From CAVTWS01 sp963732655 (GTDB lineage: Bacteria > Actinomycetota > Acidimicrobiia > Acidimicrobiales > SHLQ01), in assembly GCA_963732655.1 (NCBI GenBank), contig CAVTAI010000017.1:1178001-1242000 (forward strand): a stretch of 64,000 nucleotides of DNA, read 5' to 3'. Both the position numbers and the translations under genes were made by a program. Positions 26,101-34,695 of the stretch are shown here, one piece after another. How positions within the stretch are numbered: position 1 is the first letter of the stretch; the number at the start of each line of letters is the position of its first letter. The notes below the pieces were generated by a model. That model was not told the origin of the DNA. It worked only from the letters and a program-made list of their open reading frames with translations, and made no database searches.

Positions 26101-28284
26101 ATGGACGGGTTGCTTCATCCCCCGGCGCGTCGCATCGTCGGGGGGCTCGTGATGGTCATGGTGGTGCTCCTGGCCTTCCCCCCGGACCCCGTCGCGGCCG
26201 CCGACACCACCGCCCCGTCGGTACCCGTTGGGGTGGGTGGATCCGTGGGGTCGTCCAGCATCAGCATGACCTGGGCCGCGGCGACGGACGATGTCGGTGT
26301 GAGGGGTTACCTGGTGCACCGTGACGGTCAGTTTCGGGCGTGGATACCGAGCGGCACCAGCTACACGGACACGACGGTGACGGTGGGCGTCGCTTATCGC
26401 TACGAGATCCGGGCCCAGGATGCCGCCGGCAACAATTCGGCTCCATCGGCACCCCTGATCCTGGGGATCGGCGTCGGCCCTCCTCCGAGCAACGACACCG
26501 TCCCTCCCTCCTCGCCGACGAATGTCGTCGCCCAGTCAGGGGACACGAATGTCGCGCTGACCTGGTCGCCGGCCACCGACAACGTCGGAGTGAGCGGCTA
26601 TCTGGTGCACCGTGACGGTCAGTTCCTGGCGTGGGTCCCGGGGAGCACCTCCTACACCGATGGCGCGGTGACGCTCGGGCAGACCTATAGGTACGAGATC
26701 CGGGCCCAGGACGCCGCTCACAACAACTCGGTGTCGGCGCCGGTCACGGTGACGGTCGGGGCCACGGTGGACCCGCCGCTCGGTGGCCTGGTCGGTCTGA
26801 TCGTGACGTCGTGGGGCAATGACACCACGGCCGACGGGTCGGCCGCTCGTCCGTTCCGAACCGTCAGCGCGGCGGTGAACAGGGCCACGACGGGGATGAC
26901 GGTCTGGGTGAGCAACGGCGTGTACCGCGAGACCGTGTCGATCACCGGGAGGTCGCTGCTGCTCCGCGCCGTCCCAGGGGCCGAGCCGGTGCTGTCGGGT
27001 GCCGACCGAGCCACGTCGTGGACCGCGTCGAGCGGTCGATGGTGGACCCAGGGCACCGGGTTCCCGGACACGGGCTGGCCCACGGGCATGGTGCAGTCAC
27101 CGGTGTCGGGGCTGGTCGACATCGTCGTGTTCGATGGCACTCAGCTCCGCCAGGTGACGTCGTCCTCGCAGGTTGCGGCGGACACGTTCTGGGTCGACGG
27201 CTCCGAACGTGTGTGGATCGGGCGGGATCCCGGCGGACATATCGTCGAGGTCGCTCGCCGGACTCGGGGCCTCTACGCCCGCGACGTCAACGGATTCTTC
27301 GTCGAGGGGCTCACGTTCCAGCACTACGCCTCGGGGCCGGGTGACATGGGGGCCGTCGAGATCTGGGGTCCGAGGACGGTACTGCGCGACGTGTGGGTGC
27401 ACGACAACGCCAATGCCGGGATTCGGCTCATCGGGGCGACGGTGGCGATCGAGAGCTCAAGAGCCGAGCGCAACGGTCGGGTAGGAGCGCTCCTCCACAA
27501 CGCCGACAACGGCGTCGTTCGCAACAGCGTGTTCAGCGGGAACAACACCGAGGGATTCCACCCGTTCGGCGCGTCCGGCGGCGTGAAGATCACGGCGTCG
27601 CGTACGGTCGCGATTCGGGACAACCAGGTGAACGACAACGTCGGGCACGGGATCTGGTTCGACCTGTCGTCGGTGGGAATCACGATCGACAGCAACACGG
27701 CGTCGCGCAATTCTGAGGCCGGCATCCACGTCGAGGTCTCGGCGCAGGCCGCGGTGTCCGACAACGTGGCGGACGACAATGGGCGCGGCATCTACATCGT
27801 CGAGACCAACGATGTCCAGGTGACAGGGAACCAGACGTCGTTCAACGAGCGGAACATCCTCGTGCTCGACGGCTACCGCGACGGCAACGGTTGCGTCGAC
27901 CGGGAGGTCGGGGCGGTCCACACGCCGCCGATCGACAGCCGGTACGGGTGCCAGTGGCCGACCGTGAAGTGGAACATCGACAACCTTGTGATCGCGAACA
28001 ACACGGTCGTCGGAGGGTCTCCGGGGTACACGTACGCCGCGATGATCGAGATCAACCACGTCGCGTACCCTGAGCGCGACATCGGTGGCGAGGATCGCCG
28101 GGTCTCGGCCGAGGCCATGCACGTGACCATCGGCGCCAACCAGTTCCGCCGCACCACCGCCGGCGTGCCCCAGTGGGTGATCGGCTGGTCACAGTGGCCG
28201 GCCTACATGGCCGCCTACGAGACGTTGGCCGCGTTCATGGCGTCGACAGGGCAGGCCGCCGGTTCGACCTACTCGGGGCCCTGA
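26101..28284 (+). CDS. Secreted protein with two fibronectin type III domains and a right-handed beta-helix
   Basis: A 727-residue exported protein. A signal peptide (hydrophobic VGGLVMVMVVLLAF, cleavage near PVAAA) is followed by two FN3 domains (each TxPSxP ... DNVGV.GYLVHRDGQF ... YRYEIRAQDAA), nearly 60% alike by eye. From ~residue 225 a parallel beta-helix begins (DDTTADGSAARPFRTVSAAVN, DUF1565-like) and continues through many NxxxxN repeat rungs. Such proteins usually bind or cleave polysaccharides at the cell surface. The ATG at 26101 is preferred to that at 26089 because GGGAGG stands just before it. No neighbour indicates the substrate. Confidence 0.9.
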   Translation: MDGLLHPPARRIVGGLVMVMVVLLAFPPDPVAAADTTAPSVPVGVGGSVGSSSISMTWAAATDDVGVRGYLVHRDGQFRAWIPSGTSYTDTTVTVGVAYRYEIRAQDAAGNNSAPSAPLILGIGVGPPPSNDTVPPSSPTNVVAQSGDTNVALTWSPATDNVGVSGYLVHRDGQFLAWVPGSTSYTDGAVTLGQTYRYEIRAQDAAHNNSVSAPVTVTVGATVDPPLGGLVGLIVTSWGNDTTADGSAARPFRTVSAAVNRATTGMTVWVSNGVYRETVSITGRSLLLRAVPGAEPVLSGADRATSWTASSGRWWTQGTGFPDTGWPTGMVQSPVSGLVDIVVFDGTQLRQVTSSSQVAADTFWVDGSERVWIGRDPGGHIVEVARRTRGLYARDVNGFFVEGLTFQHYASGPGDMGAVEIWGPRTVLRDVWVHDNANAGIRLIGATVAIESSRAERNGRVGALLHNADNGVVRNSVFSGNNTEGFHPFGASGGVKITASRTVAIRDNQVNDNVGHGIWFDLSSVGITIDSNTASRNSEAGIHVEVSAQAAVSDNVADDNGRGIYIVETNDVQVTGNQTSFNERNILVLDGYRDGNGCVDREVGAVHTPPIDSRYGCQWPTVKWNIDNLVIANNTVVGGSPGYTYAAMIEINHVAYPERDIGGEDRRVSAEAMHVTIGANQFRRTTAGVPQWVIGWSQWPAYMAAYETLAAFMASTGQAAGSTYSGP

Positions 28285-28315
28285 GGTCGCCGTCGCTCAC
28301 CTGATCCGAGGTGGT

Positions 28316-29407
28316 TCAGCGGGTGGGGGTGGCGCCGAGGGCGGAGTAGGCGGGTTTGATCTGGTCGTTGATGATGGCCAGACGCTCGTCGTAGGGCAGG
28401 AACGAGCTCTTCATGGCGTTGATCGTGAGCCACTGCAGATCGCCCAGGGTGTACCCGAAGGCATCGACGAGGGCGTGGAACTCCGACGACATCGACACGT
28501 TGCTCATCAGGCGGTTGTCGGTGTTGACCGTGACCCGGAAACGGAGCCGCTTGAGCAGGTCGATCGGGTGCTCCTTGACCGAGGCCGCAGCACCGGTGTG
28601 GACGTTCGAGGTCGGGCACACTTCGAGCGGGATCCGACGGTCCCGCACGTACGCCGCCAGACCGCCGAGGCGGGCTTCGCCGTCGGCGTTCACGGTGATG
28701 TCGTCGACGATGCGGACACCGTGTCCGAGGCGTTCGGCGCCGCAGAACTGGATGGCCTCCCAGATCGACGCCGGCCCGAACGCTTCGCCGGCATGGATCG
28801 TGAAGTGGAAGTTCTCGCGTTGCAGGTACTGGAAGGCGTCGAGGTGAAGGGTCGGGGGATAACCGGCCTCACGCCCGGCGATGTCGAATCCGACGACGCC
28901 TCGGTCCCGCCACGCCACCGCCAGCTCGGCGATCTGGCGTGAATCCCGGCTCGTGCGCATGGCCGTGATGAGCGTCCGGATGGTGAGGTTGGTCGCGGCG
29001 CTGCCCTTTTCGAAACCCGTCGTGACCGCCTCGACCACCTGGTCGAGCGACAGGCCGTTCGCCGTGGAGAGGGCGGGGGCGAAACGGACTTCGGCGTACA
29101 CGACGCCGTCGGCGGCGAGGTCCTGCGCGCATTCGAACGACACCCGTTCGATGGCGTCCGGAGTCTGCATGACGCCGACCGTGTGGTCGAACGTGTCGAG
29201 GTACAGACCCAGGTCCTTGCGGTCGGCGCCGCGGTGGATCCACGCCGACAGATCATCGGGGTCCGTGGTCGGAAGGCCGCGGTAGCCGGTCTCGGCCGCG
29301 AGTTCGATGATCGTCGTGGGGCGCAGGCCGCCGTCGAGGTGGTCGTGCAGCACGACCTTCGGGGCGACGGCGATCTGATCCGAGGTGGGGGTAACAGCGT
29401 CAGCCAT
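28316..29407 (-). CDS. add: Adenosine deaminase
   Basis: A 363-residue metal-dependent deaminase turning adenosine or deoxyadenosine into inosine forms. Zinc ligands are in LHDHLDGGLRP and HAGE; HGVRIVDDI, EVCPTSNVHTGA and NTDNRLMS complete the family active site. The ATG at 29407 follows a TACCCT hexamer by 5 bases, suggesting a leaderless mRNA; an upstream in-frame ATG would add 17 poorly conserved residues. It fits the nucleoside salvage block (deoA, cdd, the Nup-type importer and purine phosphorylase). Confidence 0.95.
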   Translation of the reverse strand: MADAVTPTSDQIAVAPKVVLHDHLDGGLRPTTIIELAAETGYRGLPTTDPDDLSAWIHRGADRKDLGLYLDTFDHTVGVMQTPDAIERVSFECAQDLAADGVVYAEVRFAPALSTANGLSLDQVVEAVTTGFEKGSAATNLTIRTLITAMRTSRDSRQIAELAVAWRDRGVVGFDIAGREAGYPPTLHLDAFQYLQRENFHFTIHAGEAFGPASIWEAIQFCGAERLGHGVRIVDDITVNADGEARLGGLAAYVRDRRIPLEVCPTSNVHTGAAASVKEHPIDLLKRLRFRVTVNTDNRLMSNVSMSSEFHALVDAFGYTLGDLQWLTINAMKSSFLPYDERLAIINDQIKPAYSALGATPTR

Positions 29408-29506
29408 GCCCCAGGGTACCCGACGGCGTGGTGTGGGCCGCTCGACCCGATTGGGCACGGCGGGCCACCCCCGGGCCGGCCGGAGCCGCTACCGTGATGG
29501 CTTCCT

Positions 29507-30424
29507 ATGGTCTCGCGCTTCTCCTTCTCGCCCGGCGGCCGCGGCGGCAACGATCCCTGGTTCCGCATCGGCACGTTCGACGTGACCACCCCGGCGATCG
29601 TCGTGGCGATGGGTCTGCTGTCGATGATGGTGTGGGGTATCGAGGGCGGGGCGCGGTCGGTGTCGAAACACCTCTGGTTGATCCAGAACACCTCCGTCGA
29701 TGACAGCGTGTTGGACGGCCGGATATGGCGACTGGTGACCTGGCCTTTCGTGAACGAGCCCGACATCTTCGCCCTGCTGATGTTCGCGATCTTCTACATG
29801 CTGGGGAGTCAGCTCGAAGGCTTGGTCGGACGCAAGCGGTTCGTGGGCTTGCTGCTGGCCATCACGGTCATCCCTGCGCTGGTGGCGACCGTCCTCGACC
29901 TCATGGCCGGGATTGAGGGCGGCGCGCTCGGGTTCCGGTGGGTCGAGCTGGGCGTGCTGTCCGGGTTCGCCGCCCAGTTCTCCCACGCCCGCTTCTGGCC
30001 GGGCATCCCGGCGCCGATCCTGGCCGGCGTGATCGTGGGCATCGAGTTCTTCAGCGAGCTCGGCGATCGCAACACCTACGGCGTCGTCATGGTGCTCGGG
30101 ACCGCGGCCGTCGGTGTTCTCGGGCTGCGTTCGCTCGGTTACCTGGAGCATCTTCCCCAGATCCCGCGGATTCCGCTGCCCGCCGGGTGGGCCGTGGATT
30201 CCCGTCCCCGATCGGCCGGCGCGCGGCCCTCTTCGAGTCGCTCCCGATCAAAGGCACGCGGGACGCTGTCCGTCGTCCCCGGCTCGCCCGATGATCACCT
30301 CCGCGAGATGGAGATCGACGCCCTGCTCGACCGTGTGGCCGAGAACGGTTTCGACAGCCTCACCAAGGGCGAGCAGGCGAAACTCCGCGAGCACTCCAAA
30401 CGCATGCGCCGCGAACGCGAGTAA
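29507..30424 (+). CDS. Rhomboid-like membrane protein with C-terminal DUF6576-type tail, probably non-catalytic
   Basis: A 305-residue protein with about six transmembrane segments between residues 25 and 215 and a charged C-terminal tail (DHLREMEIDALLDRVAENGFDSL, typical of rhomboid-associated DUF6576). The fold order and WRLVTWPFVNEPDIFALLMFAIFYM match rhomboids or Derlin-like relatives. The protease signature is weak: a LSGFAAQF segment stands where GxSG is expected, and no histidine is seen in the last membrane helix (YGVVMVLGTAAVGVLGL). I infer a pseudoprotease or membrane chaperone role. A TACCGT hexamer precedes the start by 11 bases. Confidence 0.78.
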   Translation: MVSRFSFSPGGRGGNDPWFRIGTFDVTTPAIVVAMGLLSMMVWGIEGGARSVSKHLWLIQNTSVDDSVLDGRIWRLVTWPFVNEPDIFALLMFAIFYMLGSQLEGLVGRKRFVGLLLAITVIPALVATVLDLMAGIEGGALGFRWVELGVLSGFAAQFSHARFWPGIPAPILAGVIVGIEFFSELGDRNTYGVVMVLGTAAVGVLGLRSLGYLEHLPQIPRIPLPAGWAVDSRPRSAGARPSSSRSRSKARGTLSVVPGSPDDHLREMEIDALLDRVAENGFDSLTKGEQAKLREHSKRMRRERE

Positions 30425-30432
30425 CCCGCACC

Positions 30433-30558
30433 TCTCGACTTGGGAGACCAACCCGTACCTCTCGAACTGGGAGACCAACCCGTCGCGTGGGCGACGGTCG
30501 TGTCTCCCAGTTCGGAATGGGCGGCGAGAGCCCAGACGGTCCAGACAGCCCAGACGGT
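30433..30558. repeat. Repeat-rich convergent intergenic region with a long hairpin
   Basis: Two 27-base direct repeats (30433-30459, 30460-30486) are followed by a 13-base perfect inverted repeat (30463-30475 with 30502-30514) whose loop holds another 6-base-pair hairpin (30481-30496). A 9-base unit then occurs three times (30532-30558), reaching the end of deoA. There is no T-tract, so it is not a simple intrinsic terminator, though it may still separate the convergent rhomboid-like and deoA transcripts. Confidence 0.8.
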
Positions 30559-31832
30559 CAGGCGGTGATTCGTTCGTGGATGAGGGTGCGAGGGGTCGGG
30601 GGTGAGTCGGCGATGTCGATCGCTCCGGCCAAGGCCTCCTGGGCCAGGGCGAGTCGAGCGGGGTCGTCGGCGTGGAGCTCGAGGAGAACCTCGCCGGCGT
30701 CGATCCGATCGCCGGCCACTCGGCGCAGCACCACGCCCGCGGTCGGGCTGACGGCGTCCTCCTTGCGGGCGCGGCCGGCGCCCAGGCGCCACGCCGCGAC
30801 ACCCACGGCTTTGGCGTCGATGCGGCGAACGAACCCGGACGAGGAGGCTCGCCACGGCTCGACGATCGGCGCCGTAGCGAGCGTGGCGTCCGGGTCGCCG
30901 CCTTGCGCCGTCACCATGGCTCGCCATACGTCCATGGCGCGGCCGTCGCGCAAGGCCGGAGCGGGGTCGGTGTCGATCCCGCCGAGAGCGAGCATCTCCC
31001 GGGCCAGGGCCAGCGTGACCTCGACCAGGTCGGCCGGGCCACCGCCGGCCAGCACCTCGACCGACTCGATCACCTCGAGCCCGTTCCCCGCCGTGAGGCC
31101 GAGCGGCTGGTCCATGTCCGTCACGAGAGCAGTCGTGCGGACGCCGTTACGTTCCCCGATTCCCACCATCGTGCGGGCCAGCTCGACCGATCTCTCGTAG
31201 GTGGTCATGAAGGCGCCGGAACCGGTCTTGACGTCGAGTACGAGTCCGGCCGTGCCCTCGGCGATCTTCTTCGACATGATCGAGCTCGCGATCAAGGGGA
31301 TCGACTCCACGGTGCCGGTGACATCGCGCAGGGCGTAGAGCTTGCGGTCTGCCGGCGCCAGGCCGGAACCCGCGGCGGCGATGACGGCGCCGATGGTGCT
31401 CAGTTGCTGGAGGAACTCCTCATTCGACAGCGCCGCCCGCCATCCAGGGATGGCCTCCATCTTGTCGAGCGTGCCGCCGGTGTGACCCAGCCCCCGACCC
31501 GAGAGCTGCGGGACCGCCAACCCGAGGGCCGCCACCAGCGGGCACAGGATGAGCGACACCTTGTCGCCGACGCCGCCAGTCGAGTGTTTGTCGACGGTCG
31601 GGCGAGGGACCGACGACAGGTTGAGGCGCTCGCCGGAGGCGATCATGGCTGCGGTCCACGTCGCCAGCTCTCGCTCGTCGAGGCCACGGAACACGATGGC
31701 CATGAGCAGGGCGGAGACCTGCTCCTCGGCGACGGCGCCGTTCGTGTAGGCGTCGATCAGCCAGGCGATCTCGTCATCGGCCAGGGTGCCGCCGTCGCGT
31801 TTGGCGACGATCAGCTCGACGATGCTGCGCAT
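30558..31832 (-). CDS. deoA: Thymidine phosphorylase
   Basis: A 424-residue pyrimidine nucleoside phosphorylase that splits thymidine or deoxyuridine with phosphate into base and deoxyribose 1-phosphate. The phosphate-binding signature VDKHSTGGVGDKVSLIL, GRGLGHTGGTLDKME and the KTGSGAFM motif are all present. It follows cytidine deaminase by 12 bases on the same strand, and both follow the nucleoside ABC importer genes, so one transcript of transport and catabolism is likely. Its C-terminal end overlaps a small 9-base repeat array. Confidence 0.96.
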   Translation of the reverse strand: MRSIVELIVAKRDGGTLADDEIAWLIDAYTNGAVAEEQVSALLMAIVFRGLDERELATWTAAMIASGERLNLSSVPRPTVDKHSTGGVGDKVSLILCPLVAALGLAVPQLSGRGLGHTGGTLDKMEAIPGWRAALSNEEFLQQLSTIGAVIAAAGSGLAPADRKLYALRDVTGTVESIPLIASSIMSKKIAEGTAGLVLDVKTGSGAFMTTYERSVELARTMVGIGERNGVRTTALVTDMDQPLGLTAGNGLEVIESVEVLAGGGPADLVEVTLALAREMLALGGIDTDPAPALRDGRAMDVWRAMVTAQGGDPDATLATAPIVEPWRASSSGFVRRIDAKAVGVAAWRLGAGRARKEDAVSPTAGVVLRRVAGDRIDAGEVLLELHADDPARLALAQEALAGAIDIADSPPTPRTLIHERITA

Positions 31833-31844
31833 GGGCGCGGTCTC

Positions 31845-32240
31845 CTAGGTCGTGGGGAGGTCCTCGGGGCCGAACGCACCGGGGAGCAGGTCGTCGGCCA
31901 TCCGAAGGGTGCGATTCACCATGAGCCCCGGGCCACCGAACTCGTAGAGCACCTGCCGGCACCGTCCGCAGGGGGTGAGCAGGTTGCCGTCACCATCGGT
32001 GCAGACGACGGCGACCAGGCGACCGCCGCCGCTGGCCCGCAACGCCGACACGAGGCCGCACTCGGCGCACAACCCGAGCCCGTAGGAGGCGTTCTCGACG
32101 TTGCAGCCGACGACGATCCGGCCGTCGTCGACAAGCCCGGCGGCGCCGACGTGCAGGCGCGAGTACGGGCAGTACGCCAGCTGCGCCACCTCGACCGCCT
32201 GCCGGTGCAGTTCGTCCCAATCGATTGCGGGCGCGCCCAT
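31845..32240 (-). CDS. cdd: Cytidine deaminase
   Basis: A 131-residue homotetrameric-type cytidine deaminase. The zinc ligand cysteine and catalytic Glu are in CAECGLVSAL and the other two cysteines in PCGRCRQVLYE; YCPYSRLHVGAA and GCNVENASYG form the substrate site. It converts cytidine and deoxycytidine to uridine forms, feeding thymidine/uridine phosphorylase encoded next. It lies between the ABC permease gene and deoA. Confidence 0.96.
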   Translation of the reverse strand: MGAPAIDWDELHRQAVEVAQLAYCPYSRLHVGAAGLVDDGRIVVGCNVENASYGLGLCAECGLVSALRASGGGRLVAVVCTDGDGNLLTPCGRCRQVLYEFGGPGLMVNRTLRMADDLLPGAFGPEDLPTT

Positions 32241-32270
32241 GACCTAGGTCTCGCCGGTGTCTGGTGGGTG

Positions 32271-32357
32271 GCTCGACATCACGTCTCGCGCGTGCTGGTG
32301 GCGGCTCGACATCATGTCTCGCGCGTGCTGGTGGCGGCTCGTCATGTCTCGCCTTTG
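32271..32357. repeat. 33-base tandem repeat duplicating the 3' end of the permease gene
   Basis: Copies at 32271-32303 and 32304-32336 differ at one base; a third partial copy runs to about 32357 and contains the final codons and stop of the permease gene. Each full copy therefore carries an extra copy of that gene end with its stop. Confidence 0.9.
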
Positions 32358-33580
32358 CGATAACGCTGTCCAGCAGCGGCGGGCGGCCGGAGGCGCTGGG
32401 CGAAGAAGATGAGCACGACGAGGACGACGACATACGGGAAGATGTCGCCCCACCATCCAGGTACTTCGTCGGCGACGAGGTACCAGAAGAGCGACGCGGC
32501 GGCGAGCACGGTGGCGAGGATGCCATCGAACTTGCGGTTCTTGAGCAGCATCCAGATGGCGACCCCGGCCAGGGCGAGTGCGGTCGCCGCCAGGAGCGTG
32601 TGGGTGGCGTCGCGGCCCCGGAGGTCGACACCGACCGGGTAGGCGAACAGCATGGCGCCGGCCAGGACGCCGGCCGGGTGCCAGTTGCCGAAGATGAGCG
32701 CAGCGAGTCCGATGAATCCTCGACCGTTCGTCTGACCCTCGACGTAGCTGCCGCCCAACTCCGGGCTGACGATGAAAGCACCACCGAGGCCGGCCAGTGC
32801 GCCACTGATCGTGACGCCGGCGTACTTGTACCGGTAGATGTCGATGCCTTGGGACTCACCGGCCAGCGGTTGCTCGCCCGCGACGCGCAGCCGAAGGCCG
32901 AACCGGGTCCGCCACAGCAGCCATGTCGATGCCGGAACCAGAAGGAGCGCGAGAAGCGTGACCAGTGACATGTCGCTCATGAGGCCCCGGAGCAGCCGGG
33001 CGACGTCGCTGAGGAAGAAGATGTTCTCTCGCCCGAGATCTCCGAGCAGGTCGGCGGTGTCCCACCCACCGGCCAGGAACGGCATGGTGAAGTCCGACAC
33101 GCCGGGGACTCGTGGTGACTGCGTGATGGCACCGCCATCCATGCCCGTGAAGACTTCGGACGACAAGAATCGGGCGGCTCCCGGAGCCAGGATGTTGATG
33201 GCGACGCCGGAGATGATGTGGTCGACCCCGAAGTTGATGGTGGCGACTGCATGCAGTAGCCCGCCTAATGCCCCACCCAGCGCGCCGATGAGGATCCCGG
33301 CCCAGGCGCCGTACTCGACTGCTCCCCAGGCGCCGAACCAGGTGCCGAGCACCATCATGCCTTCGAGCCCGATGTTGACGACGCCCGCACGCTCGGAGAA
33401 CAGCCCGCCCAGGCCGGCCAGGAGGATGGGCACGGCCCAGCGCAACATGGCCTGGGACGCACTGACACTGGTGAGGCCATCGGTGTCGTCGAGCTCCTGG
33501 AGAACCGACAGCACGAACACGCCCCCGGCGGCATAGAGGGCCCAGCGAGCCCAGGCCGGGATGTGACGCAGCCACATCAT
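32342..33580 (-). CDS. Nucleoside-type ABC importer, second permease subunit
   Basis: A 412-residue permease with about ten hydrophobic segments. Motifs of the BPD_transp_2 family are clear: FSERAGVVNIGLEGMMVLG and GRGFIGLAALIFGNWHPAGVLAGAMLFA. It pairs with the upstream permease, and its ATG at 33580 overlaps the stop of that gene (ATGA). Together with the double ATPase and the BMP-type binding protein this is a BmpA/Nup-type nucleoside uptake system; the surrounding salvage enzymes support nucleosides as substrate. The frame is open much further upstream but that part is a shadow of the neighbouring gene. Confidence 0.92.
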   Translation of the reverse strand: MMWLRHIPAWARWALYAAGGVFVLSVLQELDDTDGLTSVSASQAMLRWAVPILLAGLGGLFSERAGVVNIGLEGMMVLGTWFGAWGAVEYGAWAGILIGALGGALGGLLHAVATINFGVDHIISGVAINILAPGAARFLSSEVFTGMDGGAITQSPRVPGVSDFTMPFLAGGWDTADLLGDLGRENIFFLSDVARLLRGLMSDMSLVTLLALLLVPASTWLLWRTRFGLRLRVAGEQPLAGESQGIDIYRYKYAGVTISGALAGLGGAFIVSPELGGSYVEGQTNGRGFIGLAALIFGNWHPAGVLAGAMLFAYPVGVDLRGRDATHTLLAATALALAGVAIWMLLKNRKFDGILATVLAAASLFWYLVADEVPGWWGDIFPYVVVLVVLIFFAQRLRPPAAAGQRYRKGET

Positions 33581-34695
33581 GCCGCCACCCCCGTCATCGC
33601 GGCCGCAGCCATCCGACTCTCCTCGCGCTCCCTGGCCCGTTTGGCGACCTCGTAGCTCACCACGGCCGCGAAGATGATGATGCCCTGGGTGATCACGACG
33701 ATCTCTCGGGACGCGGCACCGGTGATCTGGAGCACTCCGGAGGAGACATCGAGGACCGCGAACACGATGGCGCCGACTGCGATGCCGACGGGATGGTTCC
33801 GACCAAGGAGTGCGACCGCGATGCCGGCGAAGCCGAGTCCCTGGATCGGGTTGGCGGAGAAGTACCCCACGTCGTTGAGCTCGGCCAGGCCGACGAGCCC
33901 GGCGACCCCGCCCGACAGGGTCATGGCGATCACGACCATACGTTTCGGCGGAACCCCGCCGGCGTGGGCGGCACGGGAGTTCAGCCCGCTGGCTCGCAGG
34001 TCGAACCCGAACCAGGTGCGATTGAGCAACACGTGGTACCCGATGCCGACTGCGATGGCCAGGGCCAGCACGCCGGTGAGCTCCTTGCCCTGCTTCAGGT
34101 CCCGGGTGAAGAACTCGAGTACAGAGTTGAGACTGGGGAGGAGGCCGGACTCGTCGATCCTGTCGGTGCCGACGCGGGTCGGACCGCCCGCACGGAGGTC
34201 GGCGCCCCACTCTGCGACCAGCCAGGCGATCAGGCCCTTGGTGGCGATGTTGTTGAGCATGATGGTGGAGATGACCTCATGCACCCCACGGGTGACTTTC
34301 AGCGTCCCTGCCAGGCACACGTAGGCCGCGCCGACCGCCATGGCGACGACGATGATGAGTGCCACATGGAGCACCGCAGGGAGCGACACCTGGCTCCCGA
34401 CCTGAGCGGCGAACAGGTAGGCGATGAGGTACTGGCCCTCGACTCCGATGTTGAACAGGTTCATCCGGAACCCGATGGCGGCGGCGACCCCGGCCAGGTA
34501 GAGGGGCGTGGCCCGGTTCAAGATGTCGACCATCGTCTCCAGCTTCGAAGCGTTGGAGAGCATGTCGCCGAAGGCCTCGATCGGGTTGCTGCCGGCGAGG
34601 AGCAGCACGATCGAGGCCATGGCCAGCGAGAACGCCACCGCGGCGACCGGGGCGGCCAACGACAGGAGAAGGCGACGACGAAGATCAGGACTCAC
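33577..34695 (-). CDS. Nucleoside-type ABC importer, first permease subunit
   Basis: A 372-residue permease of the BPD_transp_2 family with about nine membrane segments; FRMNLFNIGVEGQYLIAYLFAA near residue 95 and IQGLGFAGIAVALLGRNHPVGIAVGAIVF are diagnostic. It has the longer cytoplasmic loop common to the first of the two Nup permeases. Its start overlaps the ATPase stop by 4 bases and its stop overlaps the next permease, so the three are translationally coupled. Confidence 0.92.
   Translation of the reverse strand: MSPDLRRRLLLSLAAPVAAVAFSLAMASIVLLLAGSNPIEAFGDMLSNASKLETMVDILNRATPLYLAGVAAAIGFRMNLFNIGVEGQYLIAYLFAAQVGSQVSLPAVLHVALIIVVAMAVGAAYVCLAGTLKVTRGVHEVISTIMLNNIATKGLIAWLVAEWGADLRAGGPTRVGTDRIDESGLLPSLNSVLEFFTRDLKQGKELTGVLALAIAVGIGYHVLLNRTWFGFDLRASGLNSRAAHAGGVPPKRMVVIAMTLSGGVAGLVGLAELNDVGYFSANPIQGLGFAGIAVALLGRNHPVGIAVGAIVFAVLDVSSGVLQITGAASREIVVITQGIIIFAAVVSYEVAKRAREREESRMAAAAMTGVAA

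Noticed and set aside
33581..34210. N-terminal extension of the second ABC permease
   Set aside because: It is an alternative frame within the first permease gene; the ATG at 33580 gives the normal start and an ATGA overlap.
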